A DNA stretch of 7,303 nt. Origin: Actinomycetota bacterium (GTDB lineage: Bacteria; Actinomycetota; Acidimicrobiia; Spongiisociales; UBA5794). Position 1 is the first letter of the stretch. Every line of letters begins with the position of its first letter. Both the position numbers and the translations under genes were made by a program. The stretch lies in NCBI GenBank assembly GCA_003648875.1, contig QMQC01000083.1, forward strand, positions 1 to 7,303. The letters are read 5' to 3'. Below the pieces are notes generated by a model. That model made no database searches and was not told the DNA's origin. It saw only the letters and a program-made list of their open reading frames with translations. Positions 1 through 6,151 of the stretch are shown here, in pieces.

Positions 1-823
1 CGGCGACCAACTGAGCGCCGAGGCGCAGCCGGTCAGCCCGCGTTTCGGCGGCAGGAATCTCGATCGGATTGCCGACCTCTATCCTGTAGCCGCGACCATC
101 TTTGAAGTACGCGGCAACAGGGATCAGAACCGAATTCGTGAGTTCGGCCAGGGCGGTAGGCCCCGCGGGCATCGTCGTCTCCTCACCGAAGAAGACGACT
201 GGAATGCCCTTTCCTGTGACGTCGCGATCTGCAAGCAACGCTAGCGCACCCCCTTCCTTGAGCCGTCTGATCATCTTCGATCGTCGTGCGGGATCCGATG
301 TGAGCACGATGTCGATGCCGAACTTGGCTCTCACATCGAGAAACCAGTCAGTGATCTTCTGATTCGGTAGGTTCTCCGCCACAGCCATGAGATCGAGGCC
401 GAGATCTTCCGCGATCAGGCCTGCGATCTCCCAGTTGCCGATGTGCGGAACGGCGAACACAATCCCCCTTCCCGCGGCTTTGGCCTCAAGGACGGGCTCG
501 AAGTTGATCCTCTCAACACTCCCGATGATCAACTCTCGTCTGCGAGGTCTGAACCAGAAGGTCTCGGCCCAGTACCTCCCGTATGACCGATACATGCCAT
601 CGACGGCGTCCTGCACCTCAGTCTCGCTTGCACCCGACCCCAGCACCCTGCGCATGTGGCTTGCCAGGAGTAGCCGATTCGCCTTCTTGCGCGTTGAAGC
701 AGCGGCTCCGGCCTTCACTCCAAGGCTCCGCACAGCTGACTCAGGGAGCGCTCCGAAAAAGGCAGCCCCGATGCGGAAGGGAATGAATGCCAGCCAATCC
801 TTCACGCTTCGAGCTGTTGCCAT
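1..823 (-). CDS. patA: PatA-like phosphatidylinositol mannoside acyltransferase (LPLAT/HtrB family), 3' end outside window
   Basis: The reading frame runs off the left edge with 274 residues visible; mycobacterial PatA is about 316 residues, so roughly 40 are missing. The family transfers a fatty acyl group from acyl-CoA to a mannose of phosphatidylinositol mannosides at the inner face of the membrane. Seen directly: the HX4E acyltransferase motif PHIGNWEIAG (His127, Glu132), a conserved AVAENL segment (Glu150), and the block LLADRDVTGKG...FFGEETTMPAGP (199-222), which matches the PatA signature of an acidic residue-R-D followed by FFGE and MP-GP. The position equivalent to the PatA catalytic Glu200 is Asp199 here, and Asp131 is Glu132. 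The ATG at 823 overlaps the end of pgsA by 22 nt and has no clear ribosome binding site. A GTG at 805 sharing GTGA with the pgsA stop is the alternative start. The overlap implies translational coupling with pgsA. An LpxL-like lauroyltransferase is the generic alternative, but pgsA next door favours PatA. Confidence 0.87.
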   Translation of the reverse strand, partial: MATARSVKDWLAFIPFRIGAAFFGALPESAVRSLGVKAGAAASTRKKANRLLLASHMRRVLGSGASETEVQDAVDGMYRSYGRYWAETFWFRPRRRELIIGSVERINFEPVLEAKAAGRGIVFAVPHIGNWEIAGLIAEDLGLDLMAVAENLPNQKITDWFLDVRAKFGIDIVLTSDPARRSKMIRRLKEGGALALLADRDVTGKGIPVVFFGEETTMPAGPTALAELTNSVLIPVAAYFKDGRGYRIEVGNPIEIPAAETRADRLRLGAQLVA

Positions 824-1389
824 GTCTTGCGGATTCTCTGGGCGACGGTGAGACCTGTGAGTACGACGAACACCCAGAGAAGCGGTTCCATGATCTGTAG
901 ACCAAGTCCAACAGCCATCATCCCGATCAGGATCAGGATCATTCGTTCCGCCCTACCCATCCATCCTCCGCGACCGTCAAGACCGGCCAACTCAGCCTTT
1001 GCGCGAACGTAAGGGACAAGGAGCGAGAATGCAAGGGCCACGATGCACAGCACAAGGAGGCGGGGCTCGTCCCGCAGGTAGACCGAGGCACCGACCCAAA
1101 CTGCGATCTCTCCCAAGCGATCGGACATCGTGTCGAGAAACGCCCCACGATCCGATGCCCTGTCGAGTCTTCTTGCCAGAGGACCGTCAAGTGCATCGAG
1201 CGTGACGCCAGTGCCGGCGGTCAAGCCTCCCCAGAACAGATATCCCGATGCGATCAGGACCGCGCCGCCCACCGTCACTGCCAGGCCGACGATGGTGACG
1301 ACCGTTGGGGTCACGCCGATCTTGGCGAGTCCTGCAGCAATGGGCTCGAGAATGGGAGCGGCCTTCTTGCGTCCCTTGAGATCAAGCAA
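802..1389 (-). CDS. pgsA: Phosphatidylinositol phosphate synthase-like CDP-alcohol phosphatidyltransferase
   Basis: An integral membrane enzyme of 195 residues, predicted to join CDP-diacylglycerol to inositol 1-phosphate, giving phosphatidylinositol phosphate, precursor of PI and the mannosides. The complete CDP-alcohol phosphatidyltransferase motif D-x2-DG-x2-AR-x8-G-x3-D-x3-D is visible: Asp65, Asp68, Gly69, Ala72, Arg73, Gly82, Asp86, Asp90. The segment PYVRAKAELAGLDG..GW.GRAER (126-149) closely resembles the equivalent stretch of mycobacterial PgsA1, which argues for the inositol-phosphate enzyme over phosphatidylglycerophosphate synthase. Several hydrophobic helices flank the motif (about 28-62, 95-125, 149-183). 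The TTG at 1389 was chosen because a full AAGGAGG lies at 1402-1396, 6 nt upstream. The only ATG further upstream (1545) would run through the promoter region and into gltA. The protein is slightly shorter than mycobacterial PgsA1 (about 217), lacking its C-terminal extension. It diverges from gltA and is followed by the overlapping patA. Confidence 0.9.
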   Translation of the reverse strand: MLDLKGRKKAAPILEPIAAGLAKIGVTPTVVTIVGLAVTVGGAVLIASGYLFWGGLTAGTGVTLDALDGPLARRLDRASDRGAFLDTMSDRLGEIAVWVGASVYLRDEPRLLVLCIVALAFSLLVPYVRAKAELAGLDGRGGWMGRAERMILILIGMMAVGLGLQIMEPLLWVFVVLTGLTVAQRIRKTWQQLEA

Positions 1390-1395
1390 TGCGGA

Positions 1396-1402
1396 CCTCC
1401 TT
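1396..1402 (-). promoter_or_regulatory. Strong Shine-Dalgarno fixing the TTG start of pgsA
   Basis: On the minus strand AAGGAGG is followed by 6 nt and then TTG (1389-1387). It is the best ribosome binding site in the window and decides a non-ATG start for pgsA. Confidence 0.8.
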
Positions 1403-1411
1403 CGAAGCACG

Positions 1412-1417
1412 AATTTA
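1412..1417 (-). promoter_or_regulatory. Candidate extended -10 element for pgsA
   Basis: The minus strand reads TGCTAAATT: TAAATT matches 4 of 6 of the TATAAT consensus and is preceded by TGN, an extended -10 feature. It would start the transcript about 15 nt before the TTG, leaving just room for the Shine-Dalgarno sequence. No convincing -35 box was seen, so this is inference from sequence only. Confidence 0.3.
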
Positions 1418-1424
1418 GCACAGG

Positions 1425-1452
1425 TTCCGACGGTCCCACCACCAGCTAGAAT
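1425..1452 (+). promoter_or_regulatory. Candidate promoter for gltA
   Basis: TAGAAT at 1447-1452 differs from TATAAT at one base. A poor -35 candidate, TTCCGA at 1425-1430, lies 16 nt upstream. The predicted 5' leader would be about 65-70 nt. It lies in the 137-bp divergent region (1390-1526), which otherwise shows no operator palindrome that I could recognise. Confidence 0.3.
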
Positions 1453-1526
1453 CTGAACATTCTTGGAGCGCGCCGGACGTTCCGTGCCCGCGTGCTCTCT
1501 GCTTCGGCACGAAAGGGTCAGATTCA

Positions 1527-2819
1527 ATGAGTGAACATACTGCAAGGATCGGTCTCGAGACCGGTCCGTACGACACTGAGGTCCTCCAGGCCTCGGTTGG
1601 AAACCAGGGAATCGATGTCCGCAAGCTGCGACCTCAAACCGGCTACGTCACGTTCGACCCCGGATTTGCGAATACGGCGATAGCAAAATCGTCGATCACC
1701 TACATCGACGGTGCGGCAGGACAACTTTTGCACCGCGGCTATGGAATCGAAGACATTGCAATGAACGTCTCGTTCCTTGAGGTCTCGTACCTGCTCCTGT
1801 ACGGCAAGTTGCCAAACGTAGCAGAACTCGATGCCTGGAATGCAGATATCTCCAGCCACACGATGCTGAATGAAGAGATGCGCTCGTTCTTCGACGCCTT
1901 CCCGAGACGGGCTCATCCGATGGCCGTACTTGCCTCGGCAACGTACGCGATCTCGACCTTCTACGACGTGTACAGGCGACCAACTCGAAAGCAGGAGATC
2001 GACGCCGGGGCACGCACACTGCTCGCAAAGATGCCGACGATCGCCGCATGGGCGTACAAGAAGTCGATCGGCGAGCCATACGTGTACCCGAACAACGACT
2101 ATTCGTATGTCGAGAACTTCCTGCACATGATGTTCTCACGGCCCACGGAAGACCTGCCGATCGATCCTGTCATCGTGAAAGCCCTCAACGTGCTGCTGAT
2201 CCTCCACGCCGATCACGAGATGAACTGCTCGACGGCCACCGTTCGATCCGTCGGATCCTCGAGGGCCAACATGTTCGCAAGTGTCGCTGCAGGGATGGGT
2301 GCACTCTGGGGGCCGCTTCATGGTGGAGCAAACCAAGCTGTCATCGAGCAGCTCCAAGCAATCCACGACGATCCCGATGCCACGATCCAGTCAACGATCG
2401 AGCGGGCAAAGGACAAGAACGACGAGTTCAGGCTCATGGGCTTCGGTCACCGCGTGTACACCAACTACGATCCTCGCGCGAAGGTGCTCGCCGCCTTCGC
2501 ACAAGACGTACTCGATCGCATGGCAATGTCCGATCCTCTGCTGGACATCGCCCGCGAACTGGAGGCTGCTGCACTCGCAGACGACTACTTCGTGGAGCGA
2601 AAACTGTTCCCGAACGTCGATTTCTATTCGGGCATCATCTTCCGGGCTCTCGGCTTCCCGCAGCGCATGTTCACAGTCTTGTTCGCCATCGGGCGTCTCC
2701 CGGGCTGGATCGCACACTGGATGGAGATGAACAACGATCCTGACACCAGGATCATGCGTCCCCGCCAGCTCTATGTCGGCGAAACCGCAAGGGACTATGT
2801 TCCCCTGGACCAGCGCTGA
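1527..2819 (+). CDS. gltA: Citrate synthase (long, GltA2-type)
   Basis: Condenses oxaloacetate and acetyl-CoA to citrate, the entry step of the TCA cycle, in the cytoplasm. At 430 residues it is full length for the long bacterial citrate synthase (E. coli 427, M. tuberculosis GltA2 about 431). The catalytic residues are all present: His265 in WGPLHGGANQ, His308 in GFGHRVYTNYDPRA, and Asp365 in FPNVDFYSGI. HADHEMN (227-233) contains a further conserved active-site His. The N-terminal domain with TFDPGFANTA and SSITYIDG..G.LLHRG, and the C-terminal RPRQLYVGE, follow the family. The residue aligned with E. coli Cys206, associated with NADH sensitivity, appears to be Thr207, so E. coli-type NADH inhibition should not be assumed. 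The ATG at 1527 has AAAGGG (1512-1517) 9 nt upstream. It is the only plus-strand gene here, diverging from pgsA and converging on the PepSY-like gene, so it is probably monocistronic. Confidence 0.97.
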   Translation: MSEHTARIGLETGPYDTEVLQASVGNQGIDVRKLRPQTGYVTFDPGFANTAIAKSSITYIDGAAGQLLHRGYGIEDIAMNVSFLEVSYLLLYGKLPNVAELDAWNADISSHTMLNEEMRSFFDAFPRRAHPMAVLASATYAISTFYDVYRRPTRKQEIDAGARTLLAKMPTIAAWAYKKSIGEPYVYPNNDYSYVENFLHMMFSRPTEDLPIDPVIVKALNVLLILHADHEMNCSTATVRSVGSSRANMFASVAAGMGALWGPLHGGANQAVIEQLQAIHDDPDATIQSTIERAKDKNDEFRLMGFGHRVYTNYDPRAKVLAAFAQDVLDRMAMSDPLLDIARELEAAALADDYFVERKLFPNVDFYSGIIFRALGFPQRMFTVLFAIGRLPGWIAHWMEMNNDPDTRIMRPRQLYVGETARDYVPLDQR

Positions 2820-2838
2820 CGACAGACGACGGACGACT
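2818..2838 (+). repeat. Three tandem 7-mers GACGACN at the gltA stop
   Basis: GACGACA, GACGACG and GACGACT follow one another without a gap, the first starting inside the gltA stop codon (2817-2819). This is directly visible; no function is known or claimed. It may be chance in a sequence rich in this codon-like motif. Confidence 0.6.
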
Positions 2839-2866
2839 GGTTCAGGCCTCTCCGACGCCCCAAGGA

Positions 2867-2876
2867 TTCGTACGAA
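2867..2876. repeat. 10-bp perfect palindrome between convergent genes
   Basis: TTCGTACGAA is self-complementary and lies between gltA and the convergent PepSY-like gene. A flanking GGAT (2864-2867) can pair with ATCC (2879-2882) as an alternative hairpin. Its centre is 22 bp from that of the second palindrome. Confidence 0.55.
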
Positions 2877-2886
2877 CGATCCGGAG

Positions 2887-2900
2887 CGACCGATCGGTCG
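2887..2900. terminator. 14-bp perfect palindrome, possible bidirectional terminator
   Basis: CGACCGATCGGTCG is a perfect inverted repeat that could fold as a 5-bp stem with a GATC loop. It lies between convergent genes, 67 nt after the gltA stop and 8 nt from the stop of the minus-strand gene at 2909. The flanking sequence is not a run of T on either strand (TCGGTGTTCT on plus), so it is a weak intrinsic terminator. A protein-binding site is the alternative. Confidence 0.35.
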
Positions 2901-2908
2901 TCGGTGTT

Positions 2909-3355
2909 CTAGACAGGCTCGACCGCCTCGGCGTAGGTTCCTGTTACCAACCCGGATAGGGCATCCACCGTGACGAGGGCCTGATGGCCGGGTGTGGATC
3001 CCGCCTCGAACACGAGAACCTGCCAGACCGGTCGTGCGGTCGGCCCGATGAAGCCGAGGGTCGCTGAGGCGTGGCCGAATTCGAAGGGTGCAGCGTCAGA
3101 TGCGAGCTGAATCGCCTCCATGTCGGTTATCCGCATGGGCCTACCCGCAACGACGTGGTAGAAAGCTATGCCCAACAGAGGAAGCACAGCCGTCAGCCAC
3201 ATCGCACCGACATCGGTGACAAGGATCATGCCAACCGCGACGAGGCCAGCCGCGAGATACACCAACGCCGCGAAACGACGGTTCGATGTGTCAAGGACGC
3301 GGTGTGGACCAAGATCTTCAGGTTGAGCCACACCGTTCGATGGCTCATTGTGCAC
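2909..3355 (-). CDS. Small membrane protein with PepSY-like C-terminal domain
   Basis: I do not recognise this as a named family. The 148 residues show a hydrophilic N-terminus (1-27), two hydrophobic helices (about 28-46 and 50-69) separated by a short turn, then a soluble tail (about 75-148). The tail has the PepSY pattern: an amphipathic helix (ITDMEAIQLASDAA), a strand region VWQVLVFEAG, then ALVTVDALSGLVTG, resembling the family's VDa-tGev ending. PepSY domains are known mostly from extracytoplasmic or membrane proteins, including protease propeptides. With two membrane helices the tail would lie on the same side as the N-terminus; that side is not determined here. The GTG start at 3355 is 3 nt after the MMPL stop, and CGGGGTGATC at the end of the MMPL gene is a good ribosome binding site for it; the ATG at 3348 is out of frame. 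Close spacing implies co-transcription and translational coupling with the transporter, so an accessory role is likely but inferred. Confidence 0.8.
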   Translation of the reverse strand: MHNEPSNGVAQPEDLGPHRVLDTSNRRFAALVYLAAGLVAVGMILVTDVGAMWLTAVLPLLGIAFYHVVAGRPMRITDMEAIQLASDAAPFEFGHASATLGFIGPTARPVWQVLVFEAGSTPGHQALVTVDALSGLVTGTYAEAVEPV

Positions 3356-3358
3356 TGA

Positions 3359-6076
3359 TCACCCCGAATCGTAGAGCATGCTCTCCACCCGAGCGGCGTC
3401 GAGCGAGGCGTCACCGCGTCTCCGGTGCCATCGATCCCACAGCACGAGCATGCTCGGCAGCAGAGCGATGGCAGCCATGAGAGCCAGGAAGATGGTGTAA
3501 GCCAACACGAATCCGAACTGTCTGAACGGGATCGTGGTCGAGAGCATCAATACGCCAAAGCCCGCAATCGTCGTCAAGGCCGAACCCCCGAGCGCACCTC
3601 CGGTGTGGATGAGTGTTTGCTCAATCGCGACATTCTCGTCTTCCTGTGCGATGCGCTCCTCGAGATACCGGTGTGTCACATGGATCATGTATGGAATTCC
3701 GATACCGATACCGATGGCAGACACCATCGAGGTGACAGGGCCAAAGGCAATCCCTGTGATCGCCATCGCAGCGAACGCCCAGATCACAACCATTGCGACC
3801 GGAAGCGTGGTGACCACACCGAGCATCGGTCGACGTGACTCGAACCAGAAATTGGCCACGAGAAGAAGAAATGCGGCCAACAGCGTGAGACCAAGCGAGG
3901 ACAACTGAGAATCTCGCAACGTCGTGACGATCAGGTCGCCGATGATGAAGCCTGAGGTTGCAATCGCTTCCAGATTGACTCCTCGGGTGGCTTGGAACGC
4001 TGCGTTCAGTGCGTCACCAAGATCTCCAGCTCCACTCTCGCCCGCCGTTGTGTCGAAGTTGTACAACGCGGCGTCGTACCCGCTCCCACCGTCCCGGGAG
4101 AGAACACCCATCATGAGGTCCGGGTGGTTCCCATAGGCCACGTCGTATACCGGTGTCATGTCAGCATCCGCTGGAACCCTTCGCGACTGGTCGAAGCCGA
4201 CTTTGACTGCAATGCCAAAGACATCCTGATCGAACGATTCCGCTCCGCGGTTCAGGAGCTGCAACACAACACTTGTAAGCGAATTGCCCGTGGCAAACCT
4301 CGTTCCGTCGTCCAACTCGATGGACGACACTTCTTCGATGTCCGCGGCGGCTGCATTCGAATCGAGCATGGCATTCCATGCGGCACCCGACGTCACATCA
4401 CCCCGCACCAATACCGATGTTGTCTCGGGGAAATTGAAGTTCTCATCGATCGTGACGGCCGTCGCACGAATGGGCGACGTGGTAGGCACGAAGTCAAGAA
4501 ACGAGAACTGGGTCGACAGCCCGGTCATGGCCACACCGGCCATCGATGTTCCAATGATCGAAGCGATCACGGTCGCTATTGCCAACTTCTTCGGAAACAC
4601 TGCGAAACGACCAACGATCTTCGGGATGACCCTTGACTCGCCAGCCTCGAAGCCAACGATATCGATTCGCCCACCCTTCTCGGCTCGACGGTCGAGAATC
4701 TCGCGAACCGCCGGCACGAACGTGAGCATCAGAAGGAACGAGATGGCGATGCCGATCGCGGCTTGCACACCGAACTCGGCGATTGCAGGGATGTCATTCG
4801 ATACGTTGGTGAGAAATCCGACTGCGGTTGTCAGCGTCGCGAGTACGAGTGCGATACCAACCGTTCGGATCGCCCTGCGGATCGCTTCATCCACTGACCG
4901 GCCTGCGGTCAACTCCTGCCGATAGCGCGACGTCATGTGGATCGAGTAGTCGACGCCAAGACCGATGAGAAGGATTGGCAGGATCTGCGTCAACTGGGAC
5001 TGCTCTCCATAGAGGAGGTATCCGATGCCGTTCACCCATTGGATTGCGAATCCAATGGTGAGGAATGTGAGGAGTGTGTCGGCAGCTGTCCGACGGAGTT
5101 TCTTGCTTGCAACAGCCCAAAGAACAAACGCGGCGAGGTACAGGATGCCTGCCGACATCAGGATCGGGCCGATCTCTGCCTCACCCCACGAAGAGGGAAA
5201 CACCTCAGGAAAGACGAGACCGAGGCTCGGCGCAATGGCAACGAGAACGCCGCCGACCATGAGCGCCATGCCTGCAAAGAGCAGGCTTCGGTCCCTGATC
5301 GTTGATGGTTTGACAACGAACACGATCGCGAGCACCAGGAGGATTATGAGTCCCGCGGCAGCGAACATCCGGAGTATCTCGGCTTCGAAGTCCCCACCGG
5401 AGGCGAAGATCAGCTCTTGACTGAAAGCGTCATTCGTCACCGATTCTGGCGTGGAGGCTTCGCCAACTGCTCCTGCAATCAGCTCGGCTCTTCTGGCAGC
5501 CTCATCGAAGTTCTCTGCGTCAGACTCGTAGGTGATCGCCGTGAGTCCATATGTGGCTGTAGCTGATTCGAAGTCTGCCTCCGTGGACAGGAGGGCAACA
5601 AGGAAGCTCCGAACCTCAGGGGCTACGGAGTCCAGGCCCATCGTATAGAGAGTCTTGACCTCGGCATCGGAGGTCGGCACCGGTGCGCCGCCCTGGATTG
5701 CGAACTGCACGGGTGCCAGATAGGACAGAACTGCAGGGCTCCCGTTGGAGTCGACGAGATACGAACCAGCGTCGCTCATCCTCACAGACTCGTCGAGCGC
5801 TTCGGCCGCCTCAAAACCAACCAGCGTGATTACGTCGTTGTCTGTGCTCGATGTGAGTACCTGTAGGCGCGCTGTGGTCGAACCGAATTGCTCGCCGATT
5901 TCGGCGGCTGCGACCAGCTCAGGTGCGTCTGGAGCAAAGGACTCATTCTGATCCTCGGCTGGCAGATACTTGGACGCGAGGCTGCCCAGACCGAAGGTGA
6001 TCACCAGCGTCACGATTACGACAGCCCACGGTGCCCTGTGGACAACTGTGGCGACGGCGTTGACGAATGACTTCAC
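3359..6076 (-). CDS. MMPL/RND-superfamily transporter (COG1033-like predicted exporter)
   Basis: A 905-residue polytopic inner-membrane protein made of two MMPL repeats, expected to move lipids or other hydrophobic substrates using the proton gradient; the substrate is unknown. First half: helix 1 (about 17-35), extracytoplasmic domain (36-235), then helices near 238-256, 264-283, 303-323, 333-356, the signature helix LLIGLGVDYSIHMTSRYR (369-386, Asp376-Tyr377), and helices 403-424 and 429-457. A basic cytoplasmic linker (458-490) follows. Second half: helix about 495-517, extracytoplasmic domain (520-722), then helices 726-744, 752-775, 777-803, 823-846 and 852-880, with a basic tail. Two oddities: the first half appears to have two more helices than the second, and the second signature reads GIGIPYMIHV, with Pro795-Tyr796 in place of Asp-Tyr. 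The GTG start at 6076 has GGAG (6088-6085) 8 nt upstream. It lies 75 bp after thrS and is coupled to the downstream PepSY-like gene. Family assignment is firm; HpnN-like or lipid export roles are inference. Confidence 0.92.
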   Translation of the reverse strand: MKSFVNAVATVVHRAPWAVVIVTLVITFGLGSLASKYLPAEDQNESFAPDAPELVAAAEIGEQFGSTTARLQVLTSSTDNDVITLVGFEAAEALDESVRMSDAGSYLVDSNGSPAVLSYLAPVQFAIQGGAPVPTSDAEVKTLYTMGLDSVAPEVRSFLVALLSTEADFESATATYGLTAITYESDAENFDEAARRAELIAGAVGEASTPESVTNDAFSQELIFASGGDFEAEILRMFAAAGLIILLVLAIVFVVKPSTIRDRSLLFAGMALMVGGVLVAIAPSLGLVFPEVFPSSWGEAEIGPILMSAGILYLAAFVLWAVASKKLRRTAADTLLTFLTIGFAIQWVNGIGYLLYGEQSQLTQILPILLIGLGVDYSIHMTSRYRQELTAGRSVDEAIRRAIRTVGIALVLATLTTAVGFLTNVSNDIPAIAEFGVQAAIGIAISFLLMLTFVPAVREILDRRAEKGGRIDIVGFEAGESRVIPKIVGRFAVFPKKLAIATVIASIIGTSMAGVAMTGLSTQFSFLDFVPTTSPIRATAVTIDENFNFPETTSVLVRGDVTSGAAWNAMLDSNAAAADIEEVSSIELDDGTRFATGNSLTSVVLQLLNRGAESFDQDVFGIAVKVGFDQSRRVPADADMTPVYDVAYGNHPDLMMGVLSRDGGSGYDAALYNFDTTAGESGAGDLGDALNAAFQATRGVNLEAIATSGFIIGDLIVTTLRDSQLSSLGLTLLAAFLLLVANFWFESRRPMLGVVTTLPVAMVVIWAFAAMAITGIAFGPVTSMVSAIGIGIGIPYMIHVTHRYLEERIAQEDENVAIEQTLIHTGGALGGSALTTIAGFGVLMLSTTIPFRQFGFVLAYTIFLALMAAIALLPSMLVLWDRWHRRRGDASLDAARVESMLYDSG

Positions 6077-6126
6077 AAGGGGGGCTCCGATCTCACGTCC
6101 GAGTGACGCGTTGCAGACCGAAGAAT

Positions 6127-6143
6127 ACTCCGATCCTGGGAGT
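6127..6143 (-). terminator. Weak hairpin after thrS
   Basis: ACTCC and GGAGT form a perfect 5-bp inverted repeat with a 7-nt loop, starting 8 nt past the thrS stop, and are followed on the minus strand by ATTCTTC. The stem is short and the tail is not a clean T run, so strong termination is doubtful. It may be a partial attenuator between thrS and the transporter gene, or chance. Confidence 0.25.
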
Positions 6144-6151
6144 TCAAAACG

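Noticed and set aside
387..851. 154-codon plus-strand frame opposite patA
   Set aside because: The minus strand carries a clear acyltransferase with catalytic motifs; the plus frame has none.
1390..1545. Upstream extension of pgsA to the ATG at 1545
   Set aside because: It would overlap the gltA start, the added residues do not look like PgsA, and a strong ribosome binding site precedes the TTG at 1389.
1524..2126. 200-codon open frame antisense to gltA
   Set aside because: It lies wholly opposite conserved gltA codons, and its Cys/Arg/Val-rich product resembles no family. It is a shadow of biased codon use.
2048..2743. 231-codon open frame in another plus frame inside gltA
   Set aside because: The product is Arg-rich and low in hydrophobics, as expected from an out-of-frame reading of a high-G+C gene.
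3992..4636. 214-codon plus-strand frame opposite the MMPL gene
   Set aside because: It is antisense to a well-conserved membrane protein, with Arg/His/Cys-rich content and no domain signature.
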